Origin: Pseudophaeomoniella oleicola
Lineage: Eukaryota; Ascomycota; Eurotiomycetes; Phaeomoniellales; Phaeomoniellaceae
Length of the DNA stretch: 64,000 nt
Assembly: GCA_003868215.1 (NCBI GenBank)
Contig: QWDQ01000005.1
Coordinates: forward strand, 558,001 to 622,000
Direction of reading: 5' to 3'
The notes under the pieces are model-generated. The model saw nothing but the letters and a program-made list of their open reading frames with translations. It was not told the origin of the DNA and did not search any database. The translations under genes and the position numbers were made by a program. Of the stretch, positions 10,589 through 21,000 are shown piece by piece; position 1 is the stretch's first letter, and every line of letters begins with the position of its first letter.

Positions 10589-11731
10589 CTAGTCATCGTC
10601 TTCATGTTCATCATCATCGCCTTCACCGCTGTCAGCCCCTGCATCATCTGTATCTTCGCCAGCGACTGTGTAGTTACTGTATGATGTTGCTGCTGGGCTG
10701 AATAAGCTTGATGTGATGTAAGTTGTGAGAAATGCTGTGTAGTCCACGGTGACAGTGGTGACGCAGCGGGTATTGCATGACCCTGATGTTGCTGCAATCA
10801 AGGAGCTTGTGTCGGTCGATGGGGATGATGATGAGGATACAGTTGAGGAATAGTTAGAATAGAAGGTGTAGCCACAGTCTTGTGTGCTCTGGAGGATCGG
10901 GGAAACGTAGATGTTGATGAGGGAACGGCCGCCGCAAATTTCGTCGGTGTTTCCACTGCATGGCATAGAGCAGCTGCTAGAACCAACCTGTGATGAGCTG
11001 TTTGCTATGGTTGTACCGCACCCTGTGATGGACCAAGTCAGTATATGACGGGTAAATCGGACGGATGGGGAGGGGGAAGGATCCTCCGCGTGCTTACAGC
11101 ATTCCTGTCCATACTCAACTCCAGCGAAAGGGTATCCAGCAGAGCCACAGCTTATTAGGCATGATTCTATGGTGAGTGTGTTTGGATCAATGTCAGCCTG
11201 CATTTCTAAAGCCCGGTACTGGGCTGCCTCGGCGAAACATCCAAGTGGCATGTAGTCTTCAAGGATCTGGTCTTCTGATACGTTGGGAAAGGTTGGATCA
11301 AAATAGACTGAAATCAAATCGAAACCACCACACTTCTCAGTACGGTCGCCTCCTGTGCAGGGGAAACTGCACGCGCTTTGATTTGTGGTAAGGCCGCCCG
11401 CACTCTCGATCCTCGTCCCGCAGACTGCGAGCTGTTAGAATGAAGCAGAAACAGCTGGGGGATACAAAATCATACAGCATTGCCCATAATACTCCAGTCC
11501 GGCGAATCGATACCCATTAGACTTACAGGTGGCTGTACATGTCTCCACTGTCATGTCGTTGAAGTCAAGTTGGGGGTCGAAGGAGAGGGCACGAGTAGCA
11601 TTGACGTTCTCGGAATAGCAACCGGAGTAGACGAAAGGTGTATACGATGTCGTACATGGGGGGACAATATAGACATCGTTGCCGAACACAGAGCGAAGAA
11701 GCCCGATAACAACAAACGAAAGGATCTTCAT
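10589..11731 (-). CDS. secreted protein with two WSC domains
   Basis: Three exons, 11476-11731, 11098-11424 and 10589-11022, with introns of 51 bp (11425-11475) and 75 bp (11023-11097), give 338 residues. A signal peptide is visible (MKILSFVVIGLLRSVFG). Two WSC carbohydrate-binding modules follow. Each starts with a GCYSE or GCFAE block, continues through YGQC-F-CGT or YGQEC-W-CGTT across an intron, and ends in a CGG-x-LI-x-VY type block. Both introns interrupt the modules at the same place, directly after the first base of the codon following YGQ(E)C, which points to an internal duplication. The tail is Ser/Thr-rich and then strongly acidic, with no transmembrane helix or clear GPI signal, so it is probably secreted or wall-bound rather than a Wsc1-type sensor. 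Polysaccharide binding is inferred from the family. Confidence 0.85.
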
Positions 11732-12748
11732 ACTGGACCAGTAAGCGAGTGTGTGCCGTGGCAGTCGAGTAATATTTTGCAACAACCCTTGAAGGGTCTG
11801 CAGAGGAATTATGAACCATTTGAAGGCTTCCAGCTTCTTCAACCTCTTGTTCAAGGGTGCTGCATAAGGGCGAACTTGAGACCCACCCTTACGGGTAGAT
11901 GTAGACCAGGGGCACGAACAGTGATCATGTAGTGGATCGGTCGTCGATTCCTAAGGGGTGAAGCTGGAGGCTCAATAAGTGGTAGATTTATACGTTGTCA
12001 TTCCAGCCTCTGGAAAGCTCGTGAGGACCCGAGACACGAACCCCTTGCCTCGTCAAATAAGTTTCCTTCGGAAAGCGACAGTACTGGCAACTGAATGCAC
12101 GGCTAATTCCTTTGACAACATATCACTGATGTATTGAAGTTGCGAAAGAGAGAGTTTGTATACGATGTAGCTCTGAGGTTCTCTCCTTGTCATTATAACG
12201 CCTGATAATAGAAGACTCTACGTCTTCTTGCATGTTTCTCACAGAATGACATGGGAAAGTCTAAGAAGCAAGGTGACAATACAATGGAACGCTCATCGCA
12301 ATTTGAGACGTGCAGTACATCATCTTACACCTTGCCTGACTGATCATGGTCTATCAAACAATAGCAAGGAAGCATGATTCCTTGATGAAAATTGAAAAGC
12401 CGATTCAATCTCACGTTTATATTTCTTTCTGCTTTCTGCTTCCAGCTTTCAAATGATATGCGGGCGGTGAACAGAGCTAACTGACTTTCTGCCGACAATA
12501 CTATTTTTCACCGCCTTATGGATCGCATTCGTGTCGCATGAGTGCCAAGGTGACTTCAAGTCGAGTTGATGAAGTTGCAGGATTGACATCATTGTCTTCC
12601 AATGAAACAATTGCCCTCTATAGCATCGAGATCTCTGATACTGCAATGCATGGATACTCTTAGAGAAGCTTCGGTGCAGACACCGTGCAAACATATCCGA
12701 CTGAATGGATGATCACCCGTGTCCTTGAGCTTTGGATGAGCGAACATA
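11732..12748. other. intergenic between divergent genes
   Basis: This is the shared upstream region of the WSC protein (minus) and the nuclear-type protein (plus). No gene, RNA or repeat could be supported. Confidence 0.6.
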
Positions 12749-14643
12749 ATGGACACTCTCATAAAGACGGAACCCTATCAGCCTCAGTTCGTGGATCTCC
12801 CAGATCATAACCAGGACTCGGTCAATGGAGGCGAAGAGGTACTACGCTCATACTTACCCCTCTCGACACCATGCTAATTGGATGATAGCCTGCGAACACG
12901 TCTTTTCCCTCGGAAATAGCAGCAGCAGCTACCCCCGTTGTCGACACCCCACAGGACATCCCTAATGCAAACGGAGCTGACATCAGTACGGAAGAATGGG
13001 CAACCAAAGGGACCATCAATGGCATCACAAGGATTTCTAGTGCTTCGACCAACTCGAGCTCATCTAGTGCAACCCATATCTCTGCAGGATCTGCCCTCAA
13101 TTCACTAAATCCACCAATCTTGACACCTGCCGTGACTGGCTCCGACGATAGCCAACGACCCTTTCTTACTCCCGATGTTGATGCTAGGCAAACACAGCAG
13201 ACAGCTCGGTCTCCTCCAGACCAAAGAAATACACATGCTACATTAACATCTCCCACAAGCCATACTCCGAAGACACTGCCTCCACCTCAGTCCATTGCGT
13301 TTGACACGGATCCTCCTTCATCCTCTCAAGGGACCCCGGTGCATAGAGGTGGACCTCTGCGAACCCCAGTACCGAAACCAGTAAAGGTAGACGATCCCCT
13401 ACCGGCTCATCTGAGAACCCTGCTGCAGGAATATTATGATCGACAGGGCAAAGTTGATTTACCTCCTTGTGCGTTGGTATCGGACAACAGACAGTCTATC
13501 TACATCTTTCCAGGAGGAAAAAAGGCGAAGTACGTTGACAGACAGGGGGAGGAGGTTGTTATGAGGAGAGGGCAATTACCAGAAACGGGATATTGGGTTT
13601 CCATTGTTGAGCCACCTGGAAAACCTGCGGTATTTGTCAAACGGCTCCCTAAATATGGCCCCACCCCAGGATTCACTGGGACCTCTCTCTTCATTTGGAA
13701 CGGAATCCGTGGTTTCGAACAGACCCCGTCTTTCTTCAAGGTCCTCGCGGAGAAAGATACCACCCCGTCCGCTGAAACTGATCCAATCTCACGGCCACAG
13801 AAAAGGAAACGTCTGTCAGAGCCCCGTTCCGCTGACATTGCTCCGGGCTCACAGGTGCGGGACGGCCGGGTGCCTTCCTCGGCTTCGTACCCTCCACACA
13901 CGGCCTTTCCGCCGTCACCGATGGCCCATTCATGGTCTCGCCACTCCCATGATATGAGCAGTCTCCCCGGATACAGGGATGTGTCAGCTACAGCTTTGGC
14001 GTCCTCGCAGGCAGCTATATCGAAGAAAGAGACTTCGTCGACTTACAACTCCGCTGGTCCCTACTCCCAAAGTTTCCAGTCACAGTGGCAGAGAGGGAGT
14101 AATCCATATTCGTATAGCACTTCTCCATATGGCCCTCAAATGCATATGCCTTCCCCAGCAACTGGGGACGGAGGCTATACTCCGCAAAGATCCACCTACG
14201 AGGGTCTTTCAGTCTATAACAGAGAGCCATCTATCGCACCTTCATCTAGCCAGGCGCTAAATGGCTCGAGGACGGCATCGGAGGCACCCCAAGAGAGTCC
14301 GGGCATACTCACGCCTGATCAAAAGGGGCGAACGGTGGTGAATTTCCTCGGTAGTAGGCCGCGTACTCGCCCGTTCACATTATGTGATAGGGTAGATAAG
14401 CTCTTCGCCCAAGCTGCCGCTTCTGGCTTCAAGAACTTCTCTCTCAGCGCTGCTACCTTTGTGATGGTGAGAGTCCGGCGGGCCGGACAAGCCGAAGATG
14501 ACCCCTCTATACAAGAAGTGGCAGTCGTATCGGGCGATGATCTTGATTTCAAGCAACTCCAGGAAGTCATAAGAGAGGTCGGAGGTGATTGGCATGGCCA
14601 CAGTCCAGTGCTGGTCGAGTGCGATGTCAGTACAGTTGACTGA
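12749..14643 (+). CDS. nuclear-type conserved fungal protein, unknown function
   Basis: Exon 1 is 12749-12838 and exon 2 is 12889-14643, with a 50-bp intron (GTACTA donor, GCTAAT branch, TAG acceptor), giving 614 residues. The first 200 residues are Ser/Thr/Pro-rich and disordered. A globular core follows at about residues 200-310, containing LRTLLQEYYDRQGKVDLP and FPGGKKAKYV. A basic cluster, RPQKRKRLSEP, near residue 325 looks like a nuclear localisation signal. A Ser/Pro/Tyr-rich linker leads to a C-terminal alpha/beta-looking domain of about 110 residues that starts at VVNFLGSRPRTRPF. I recall similar tails in fungal regulatory proteins but cannot name the family. No zinc finger or other DNA-binding motif is visible, so a role in transcription is speculation. 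Confidence 0.8.
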
Positions 14644-15862
14644 GAATTTCTCTCGTGTTCATGTTTTTATCAACGGTGGCTTAATGGATCCGCTTGTGCA
14701 TCTGAGAGACGGACGGATTGGACATATTATGGATGGGATTTCAAAAAGGATTTCGGCTGGGACAAAAAGAAACTTCTATTTATCGATACCCTTGTGCTCC
14801 TAAAGATAGCAGACTGAATGACACATATATTTTTTTCCCTTTCTTCAAATCGCCTATACAAGATCACAAGGCCTGCCTGTCTTTCTATAAGTCAACCTCA
14901 ACAGCTCCTTCCACTCTCCGAACTATTAAGAACCTAAGTATAACACTCTGAATATAGACGATCAGAATATAACATCACCGCATTACTTGATATTACTTAG
15001 GTACTTTGAAAGTCGGATGAAAAAGGTCTTGGCGAGATTCGATACCTAATAATTACATTCTTGGAATTTGGTGATCGATCGGACAACCGAGACCCGAAAA
15101 CTCGACCTTTTTTCGGCTCACCGAAACATACACTCAACCCACCGACGAACAAACAATGACAACCTAAGATAATTACCTCAGGTGCTAATAGATACGATAA
15201 GCCTCGCAACAGTTCTGATGTCTGTTCGTTGGGTTGGTTAAAGGAAGGGAAGGAAGGAAGGCTTTTTGGTTTCCAAACAAGCAGTAGGGAGTAAGGAGGC
15301 AGGCAAGCAAGCAAGCAAGTAGATCGGTCGGAAAGACGTTTGCCGTGAGAAATCGCTTCTTGTTCCGGGCTGGGATTGGGCTGAGAGATAATAGATAATA
15401 CAGTAATTAGTAGGTACAGACAGACACACTAATATTGTTTGATATATCTATCTATCAGTTTGCCCTATCTCCCGACCAGCCCAACAAGACGGACTTGGGG
15501 CCGGCTGCGGCGCTCTCCATCTCCCTCTCCCTCTGCCTCTCTCTCTATCACAATCTGGCCGGCGGCTGTTTGTACTAATACATATATATCTAAGAAAGAG
15601 GACATGTATGTTGATACTTTCCTTTTCGTTGTGAAACCATCGTAATTCCGTAAGAACGAGGAGGGTCTTTTCTTTATCTCTGCAACGCAGTCTGCTGGAA
15701 ATAACAAATCTCTCGGATCGAAAGAAGATTTGGAGTGTTTAGGTTACTCGCTTTTTCCTTCATAAACTGGGGAGAGCGATTGGACTCGGTTGATTGACAG
15801 GGTATCTCAACTCCTTTTATATACATATATATTGTTTCTCGAACTCCCAGGGTACGAAGACG
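14644..15862. other. intergenic
   Basis: This is the 3' region of the nuclear-type protein and the promoter of the amidase. It contains GAAG and CT-rich simple sequence (about 15240-15270 and 15515-15550). No gene is supported. Confidence 0.6.
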
Positions 15863-17399
15863 ATGGCGGAACCATGGCGATTGACGGCGACAGAGGCCAT
15901 AGCGCTGATGCGAGAGGGCAAGCTTACCGTCGAGGATTATGCAAAATCACTGTTGGCTCGTGTCAAGGAGCGTGATCCTGTGGTGCGGGCTTGGGCCTAT
16001 CTCGATCCTGAGTTTGTGTTGGCTCGCGCGAGGGAACTTGATCAGATCCCGGCGGAGAAGAGAGGGCCACTCCACGGTGTTGCTATTGGGGTAAAGGACG
16101 TGATGCTTACCAAAGGTAATCTATCTCTCTAGGGGCGTTTTATCTGTTCCTGTTGGGACGTGAAATATTCCCCGATGTTGCTGACAATGCTGGAATTAGA
16201 TATGCCGACGCAACATAATTCGTTGATCTATACCACAGATAAGCCGTCAGGAGTAGATGCTGCACCCATCATTACTCTGCGGGCTGCCGGTGCACTCATA
16301 TTTGGGAAGACAACGACCACGGAGTTCGCAGCCAACGCGCAGGGCAATGTACATCAAAATCTCTCAGCCAATCCACATGACCCAAGCCGTACTCCTGGCG
16401 GATCATCATCAGGATCTGGTGCTGCAGTTGGGGATTTCCAGGTTCCAATTGCCCTCGGCACACAGACTGGTGGTAGTACCATTCGACCGGGGTCATTTAA
16501 CGGTATCTACGCCTTAAAGCCAACATGGGGAGCGATATCTAGAGAAGGATTGGCCCAGTACTCCATCACCTGCGATACGCTCGGTCTCTACGCACGATCT
16601 GTCGAAGACCTGGAATTGCTTGCCAAAGTCTTTCAATTAGAGCAAGACGAACCTGTGCCAGAGAAGCCGTTTACCGTGGAAGGTGCAAAGATCGCCTTCG
16701 CTAAGACTTCGGTATGGCCAAAGGCTGGATCTGGTACAATTGCGGCATGGTCGAAGGCGCAGGAATTATTGACGAAGCATGGCGCGCACGTTGAGGAACT
16801 CGAATTACCTGAGGATTTCAGCAGAATTCCGGAGTGGCATGGGAACGTTCTTGCCGGTGAGGGCAAAGCGTCCTTCCTTGGTAGTAAGTTGTCTCGGGTC
16901 AGCAAAGCCTTTTGAACTGCGAGCCTAACGATGGATAGACTACCTTCTAGCAAAAGATCTGCTCCACAGCCACATGCAGGGTCATGTTGAGAATCGAGGG
17001 AAATTGTCCCGGAAGCAATTACTGGAAAGCTACGATAACATTGCACGGCTGCGTCCCGTTTGGGATGAGACGGCAAGCAAGTACGATATTGTCATCGTTC
17101 CCAGTGTGGTAGATGAAGCACCCGTCGGACTGGACAAAACAGGAGACGCTGTAAGTTGATGACAACAACTGTCATCCCGCGGACATTCACGCCTGACTTT
17201 TTGACAGTGTTTCTGCCCTCTGTGGACGATTCTCCATACCCCTGCTCTCAATGTACCCGGGTTCGCCGGTGAAAATGGGCTTCCGGTCGGCTTGACTCTA
17301 GTTGCCCCTCGCTTTTGTGACTTGCATGAACTCCACGTTGGCAAAGCGATTGGTAAAGTCTTTGAAACCGAAGGAGGGTGGGTTCGCAAGAATATATAA
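15863..17399 (+). CDS. amidase-signature hydrolase
   Basis: Four exons, 15863-16115, 16200-16883, 16939-17150 and 17208-17399, with introns of 84, 55 and 57 bp and all frames continuous, give 446 residues. The amidase-signature fold is clear. Lys78 lies in GVAIGVKDV, Ser153 in GGSSSGSGAAV, and the nucleophile Ser177 in GTQTGGSTIRP. The Lys-Ser (75) and Ser-Ser (24) spacings match the family as I remember it (FAAH). It should hydrolyse a small amide in the cytosol. The substrate is unknown; fungal relatives include acetamidases and glutamyl-amidotransferase-like enzymes. There is no signal peptide. The start is the first ATG that gives the family-like N-terminus; an upstream in-frame stretch lacks similarity. 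No neighbouring gene suggests a pathway. Confidence 0.88.
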
Positions 17400-19096
17400 G
17401 TGATAGGATTTGCTAGGCGACCACCGCCAGGGATTTCGACATGGAACGCGAAGAAGCCGCATCGGAAGATATTCCTCATTCAGTAGCCTTCCACATAGCC
17501 AACCTTGGCTCCTTTTATAGTATCCGTGAGCGACACACCGATGCATTGACTCACATGCAATGCATACTACGTGTGTAGCTGCATTTCGGTAGTGTAACCG
17601 AGGAGACTGTCGGACGTCAACATCTTTCTTACCTTTTTTTTTTTCTTCGATTTCATTTGCCTTCGCTTTTACGGTCATGATCAACCTTGAGAGGTTATCT
17701 GACCACAGTACTGTGCAATATTCTCCTGGAAACCTTAGATAGTCAACGTGAAGCTGAATAGGAAACGAGACATGAGAGCATTCGAGCTGACCCATAAGTA
17801 TATGGAACGAAGGATCGGATCGTCGAGTCAATGTTGTATGCTTGGTAGTATGTTACTACTACGTAGTATGCATGTGGGAGGTCGGGAGGTGCGAGGTGCC
17901 AGGTGCATGCTGTAGTGTGTGTTGTAGGACATGAGGTGTGGTCCCTGGAGGCGGTGACTTCGGAGATCGAACTGGAAGGCGTAATGGTTGACGGCCGCTT
18001 TGCTCTCGGATAACCCTACGTTCATACGGTCATTTACAGTCATTTACAGTCATTTACATGATTATTTCCAAGCAATCCAGCACAAAAACACCAAAAGGAG
18101 AGGCTCAGTATTAATTATTACCATACCTGAGGTAATGAATACCTATCAAGCGGCCGAATTAGCCTACGGATGAATTATTTACTCAACTCATGTAAGCAGC
18201 TTGTGTAAGCAGCTTCTGCTCATCTTCATTCTTCGACGTTGATTACTGTAGTATAAACCGTTCTATCCTACTATGGTGCATACTACATACAGTCTGTCTG
18301 ATGGCTGCTGTTTCATCGTATGATGTCCCTCCCACAGCATCGAACAGGTACTTTATGTAGTATTCCTAGAGTAGGACTCTCCGGCATTCCCTCGGTTCAC
18401 TCAACACCCCAACTCAAAGTCTGTCTTTTTCTCCATCTCGGTCGTTTGCCCCGTTCCTTACCGACCAGACCGTAGCACATTCTTTCTTCAGCATCTCCTC
18501 CGTCCTCCGCCCTGAACCTTTTCCACTTTCATGCCTGCACCCGGACCATCTTGTCCTATCAATCCCACTGGCTCCCATTCAACAGCCAACACTTCGGAGT
18601 CCAAGGGGAACCGGTTGTCTTAGTGTCTCCAGACTCGCATTTGAGACGTTTGACTTCCCTGCGAACCTTGACGGTTTGAATTATGCTACTCGAGGATCGC
18701 AGCATTGTTATCTTGGCTGATTACGTATCGGCCTCGGTACAGCTCACTGTCGACGTCAGAACGAAAGAAAATTTATAATTTACATTGCTCGACTAGGTAC
18801 ATTCATACAAGTTCTGGTCTCCGCTGTCATGTCCTTGCGCATTTGTCACCTCTCAACATTCAATGTATTATTTCGTATTGATTCTGTCAGCTTTCCACAC
18901 CGAGTCCACGTTGATCCGCCGTCTTCTATAATCAAGAAACAATCCGCCTGGTTGTCCCTTCTGATTATCAATTGACCCCAAACCCCTCCATTCATATAAA
19001 ATCCCCCCCCACCTGATCTTTTTCAAACAAATCGTACAATCTACAATTCTCATTCCTTTTGACATCTCTGAGTCGTGAATAACTACTGTCATCAAC
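17400..19096. other. intergenic
   Basis: About 1.7 kb between two plus-strand genes. It contains a TACTACGTAGTA palindrome, a TGACTCA at 17547-17553 and CT-rich sequence from about 18420. No gene is supported. Confidence 0.6.
17857..17868. repeat. TACTACGTAGTA palindrome
   Basis: A 12-bp perfect palindrome matching the core of the copies at 395-408 and 38448-38461. Degenerate relatives occur nearby, for example CATACTACGTGTG at about 17562. Confidence 0.7.
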
Positions 19097-20170
19097 ATGC
19101 CTACCACCAAAAACCTCACTCTCTTCTTTAGACAAATTCCCACTGGTGTCCCGGTACCCGGCAAGGACATCGTCGTCGAGGACCAGCCGATTGATCTCGA
19201 TGCTGATATCCCAGAGAACAGTGTCTTGTTGGAACACCTATATGCTTCAATTGATCCCTACATGCGAGGTCGCCTTCGTGATGCTCGTATCAAGTCTTAC
19301 TCTCCAGCTTTCGATCTGAACCAGCCCATGAATGGTGGCGCCATTGCCCGCGTCCTCAAATCCACATCTCCTGAATTTAAGACCGGCGACATTGTCTCGG
19401 GTGGTCTCACCTTCCAACAGTATTCGGTGGTCCCATTATCTCGTGAGACAGATTTCAACTCAATTCCTCCGATCCGCAAGTTACATAACCCCTACAATCT
19501 CGAATATCTTCCTCATTTCCTTGGTGCCGTGGGTATGCCCGGCTTGACCGCCTACTCCTCGCTTTTTGAAATTGGCCAGCCTAAGAAAGGTGAAACCATC
19601 TTCGTTTCTTCTGCTGCCGGTGCCGTGGGACAAGTTGTTGGTCAGCTCGCCAAACACGAAGGCCTCACGGTCATCGGCTCCGTCGGTTCTGATGAAAAGC
19701 TTGAGTTCATCACCAAAGAGCTTGGCTATGACCACGGCTTCAACTACAAGAAAGAGAGCCCTGCCGATGCCTTAAAACGCCTCGCACCGAACGGCATCGA
19801 TATCTACTTCGAAAACGTCGGTGGCGAACACCTGAGCGCCGCTCTCGACGCCATGAACACCTTCGGCCGCGTCGTCGTCTGCGGCTTGATCTCCCAGTAC
19901 AACAAATCCCCCGCGGAACAGTACGCGGTCAAGAACATCACCACCGTACTCACCAAACGTCTGACGATGCGCGGCTTCATCGTCGGCGACCCCAACATGG
20001 GCCCCAAGTACTACAAACAGCACCAAGAGAACGTCGGCAAGTGGCTCAAAGAAGGCACCTTCAAGGCCAAAGTCGACGAGCTCGGCACCATGGCCAACGT
20101 CGACCAAGCCCTCGTCGACATGCTGCAGGGCAAGAACTTTGGAAAGGCCTTTATCAACTGCCAGAAGTAG
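19097..20170 (+). CDS. NADPH-dependent zinc-free MDR reductase (PTGR / double-bond reductase type)
   Basis: A single-exon protein of 357 residues. It belongs to the medium-chain dehydrogenase/reductase superfamily, in the branch that includes leukotriene B4 12-hydroxydehydrogenase/prostaglandin reductase and plant alkenal double-bond reductases. Diagnostic blocks are SIDPYMRGR (about residues 50-58), the hinge GMPGLTAYSSL (about 144-154), and the nucleotide-binding stretch SSAAGAVGQVVGQLAK (about 168-183). The catalytic-zinc Cys and the four structural Cys of alcohol dehydrogenases are absent, as expected. It should reduce the carbon-carbon double bond of alpha,beta-unsaturated aldehydes or ketones, a detoxification role. 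The physiological substrate is not predictable. It has no signal peptide and is likely cytosolic. Confidence 0.88.
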   Translation: MPTTKNLTLFFRQIPTGVPVPGKDIVVEDQPIDLDADIPENSVLLEHLYASIDPYMRGRLRDARIKSYSPAFDLNQPMNGGAIARVLKSTSPEFKTGDIVSGGLTFQQYSVVPLSRETDFNSIPPIRKLHNPYNLEYLPHFLGAVGMPGLTAYSSLFEIGQPKKGETIFVSSAAGAVGQVVGQLAKHEGLTVIGSVGSDEKLEFITKELGYDHGFNYKKESPADALKRLAPNGIDIYFENVGGEHLSAALDAMNTFGRVVVCGLISQYNKSPAEQYAVKNITTVLTKRLTMRGFIVGDPNMGPKYYKQHQENVGKWLKEGTFKAKVDELGTMANVDQALVDMLQGKNFGKAFINCQK

Positions 20171-20438
20171 TGGTAGTAAAAAAAATGCCAACCTTGGGAA
20201 GTTTAAAATCAGAGGAGGAAAACGAAAATAGGGGAGAATATCAGAGGGGTTTTCAAACGGAATCCGGGGAAGCGGGAAAGCCTGCAGGGATGTGGTTTGG
20301 GTTAGAGAGGGTTTTTACAGTAAAGGAGTTTAAAGCTCTCGAGACTTTTTTTCTGTATAATGATGACAAGAAAAAAAAGATGAATCAACCGGGCTTCTAT
20401 AAATAATATATCTAGCACCCACCTCTACCTCAAGACGC

Positions 20439-20465
20439 AAAAAAAAAAAAAAAAAAAAAAAAAAA
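20439..20465. repeat. A27 homopolymer tract
   Basis: An uninterrupted run of about 27 A residues downstream of the reductase gene. No flanking duplication or element body was recognised, so it is treated as simple sequence. Confidence 0.85.
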
Positions 20466-20641
20466 TATGTATTAAAAATAACTCTTTTTATCTCAAATTC
20501 TGCGTTTCCCCCTTTCTCCTAGTAGTCTCCCCTCATCTATATCCTCTTATCCTCTACATATTACCTCATAGAATTGAGGAGAGAGAGATACTTTGGATAA
20601 GTCACATTTTCTACCCACTTACTGGTTTGAGAGAGAAAAGC

Positions 20642-20665
20642 GAGAGAGAGAGAGAGAGAGAGAGA
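20642..20665. repeat. (GA)n dinucleotide run
   Basis: About twelve GA units in the region between the convergent reductase and glucosyltransferase genes. Confidence 0.85.
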
Positions 20666-21000
20666 AGTGTAGAGGAGATACCACCAATGTCTACTCTACT
20701 AGTCACAAAAGGAACGTAATTAAATCATTCGCGCAACAGAATCCCAGTTCTCTATAATTATATAAAACCTTTTTGAGAAGGAGAAAAAAGGGGGAGGAGT
20801 AGCGTTATCGAAGAATCTATCGGGTATTTTATCTATCAATCATCATAACGTGACCTTTTTTTCTCTCTTTTCTCTTTCATCATAGCTAGATAGGTGGGTG
20901 GGTGGCTGGCTGTGAATTCTCTCGTTTGCGTTGGGTTCCCAAAAAAGGAACCCTTTTGTCTCCTTGATGATGACGGGTGGCCGACGTAGATAGGGGTCAT

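Larger units (their letters stand above)
20171..21000. other. intergenic between convergent genes
   Basis: These are 3' regions of two convergent genes. They are rich in simple sequence, including a 27-A tract and a GA run, listed separately. Confidence 0.65.

Noticed and set aside
20439-20465. A27 tract as a tail of a retroposed element
   Set aside because: No target-site duplication, promoter box or element body was seen; simple sequence is enough to explain it.
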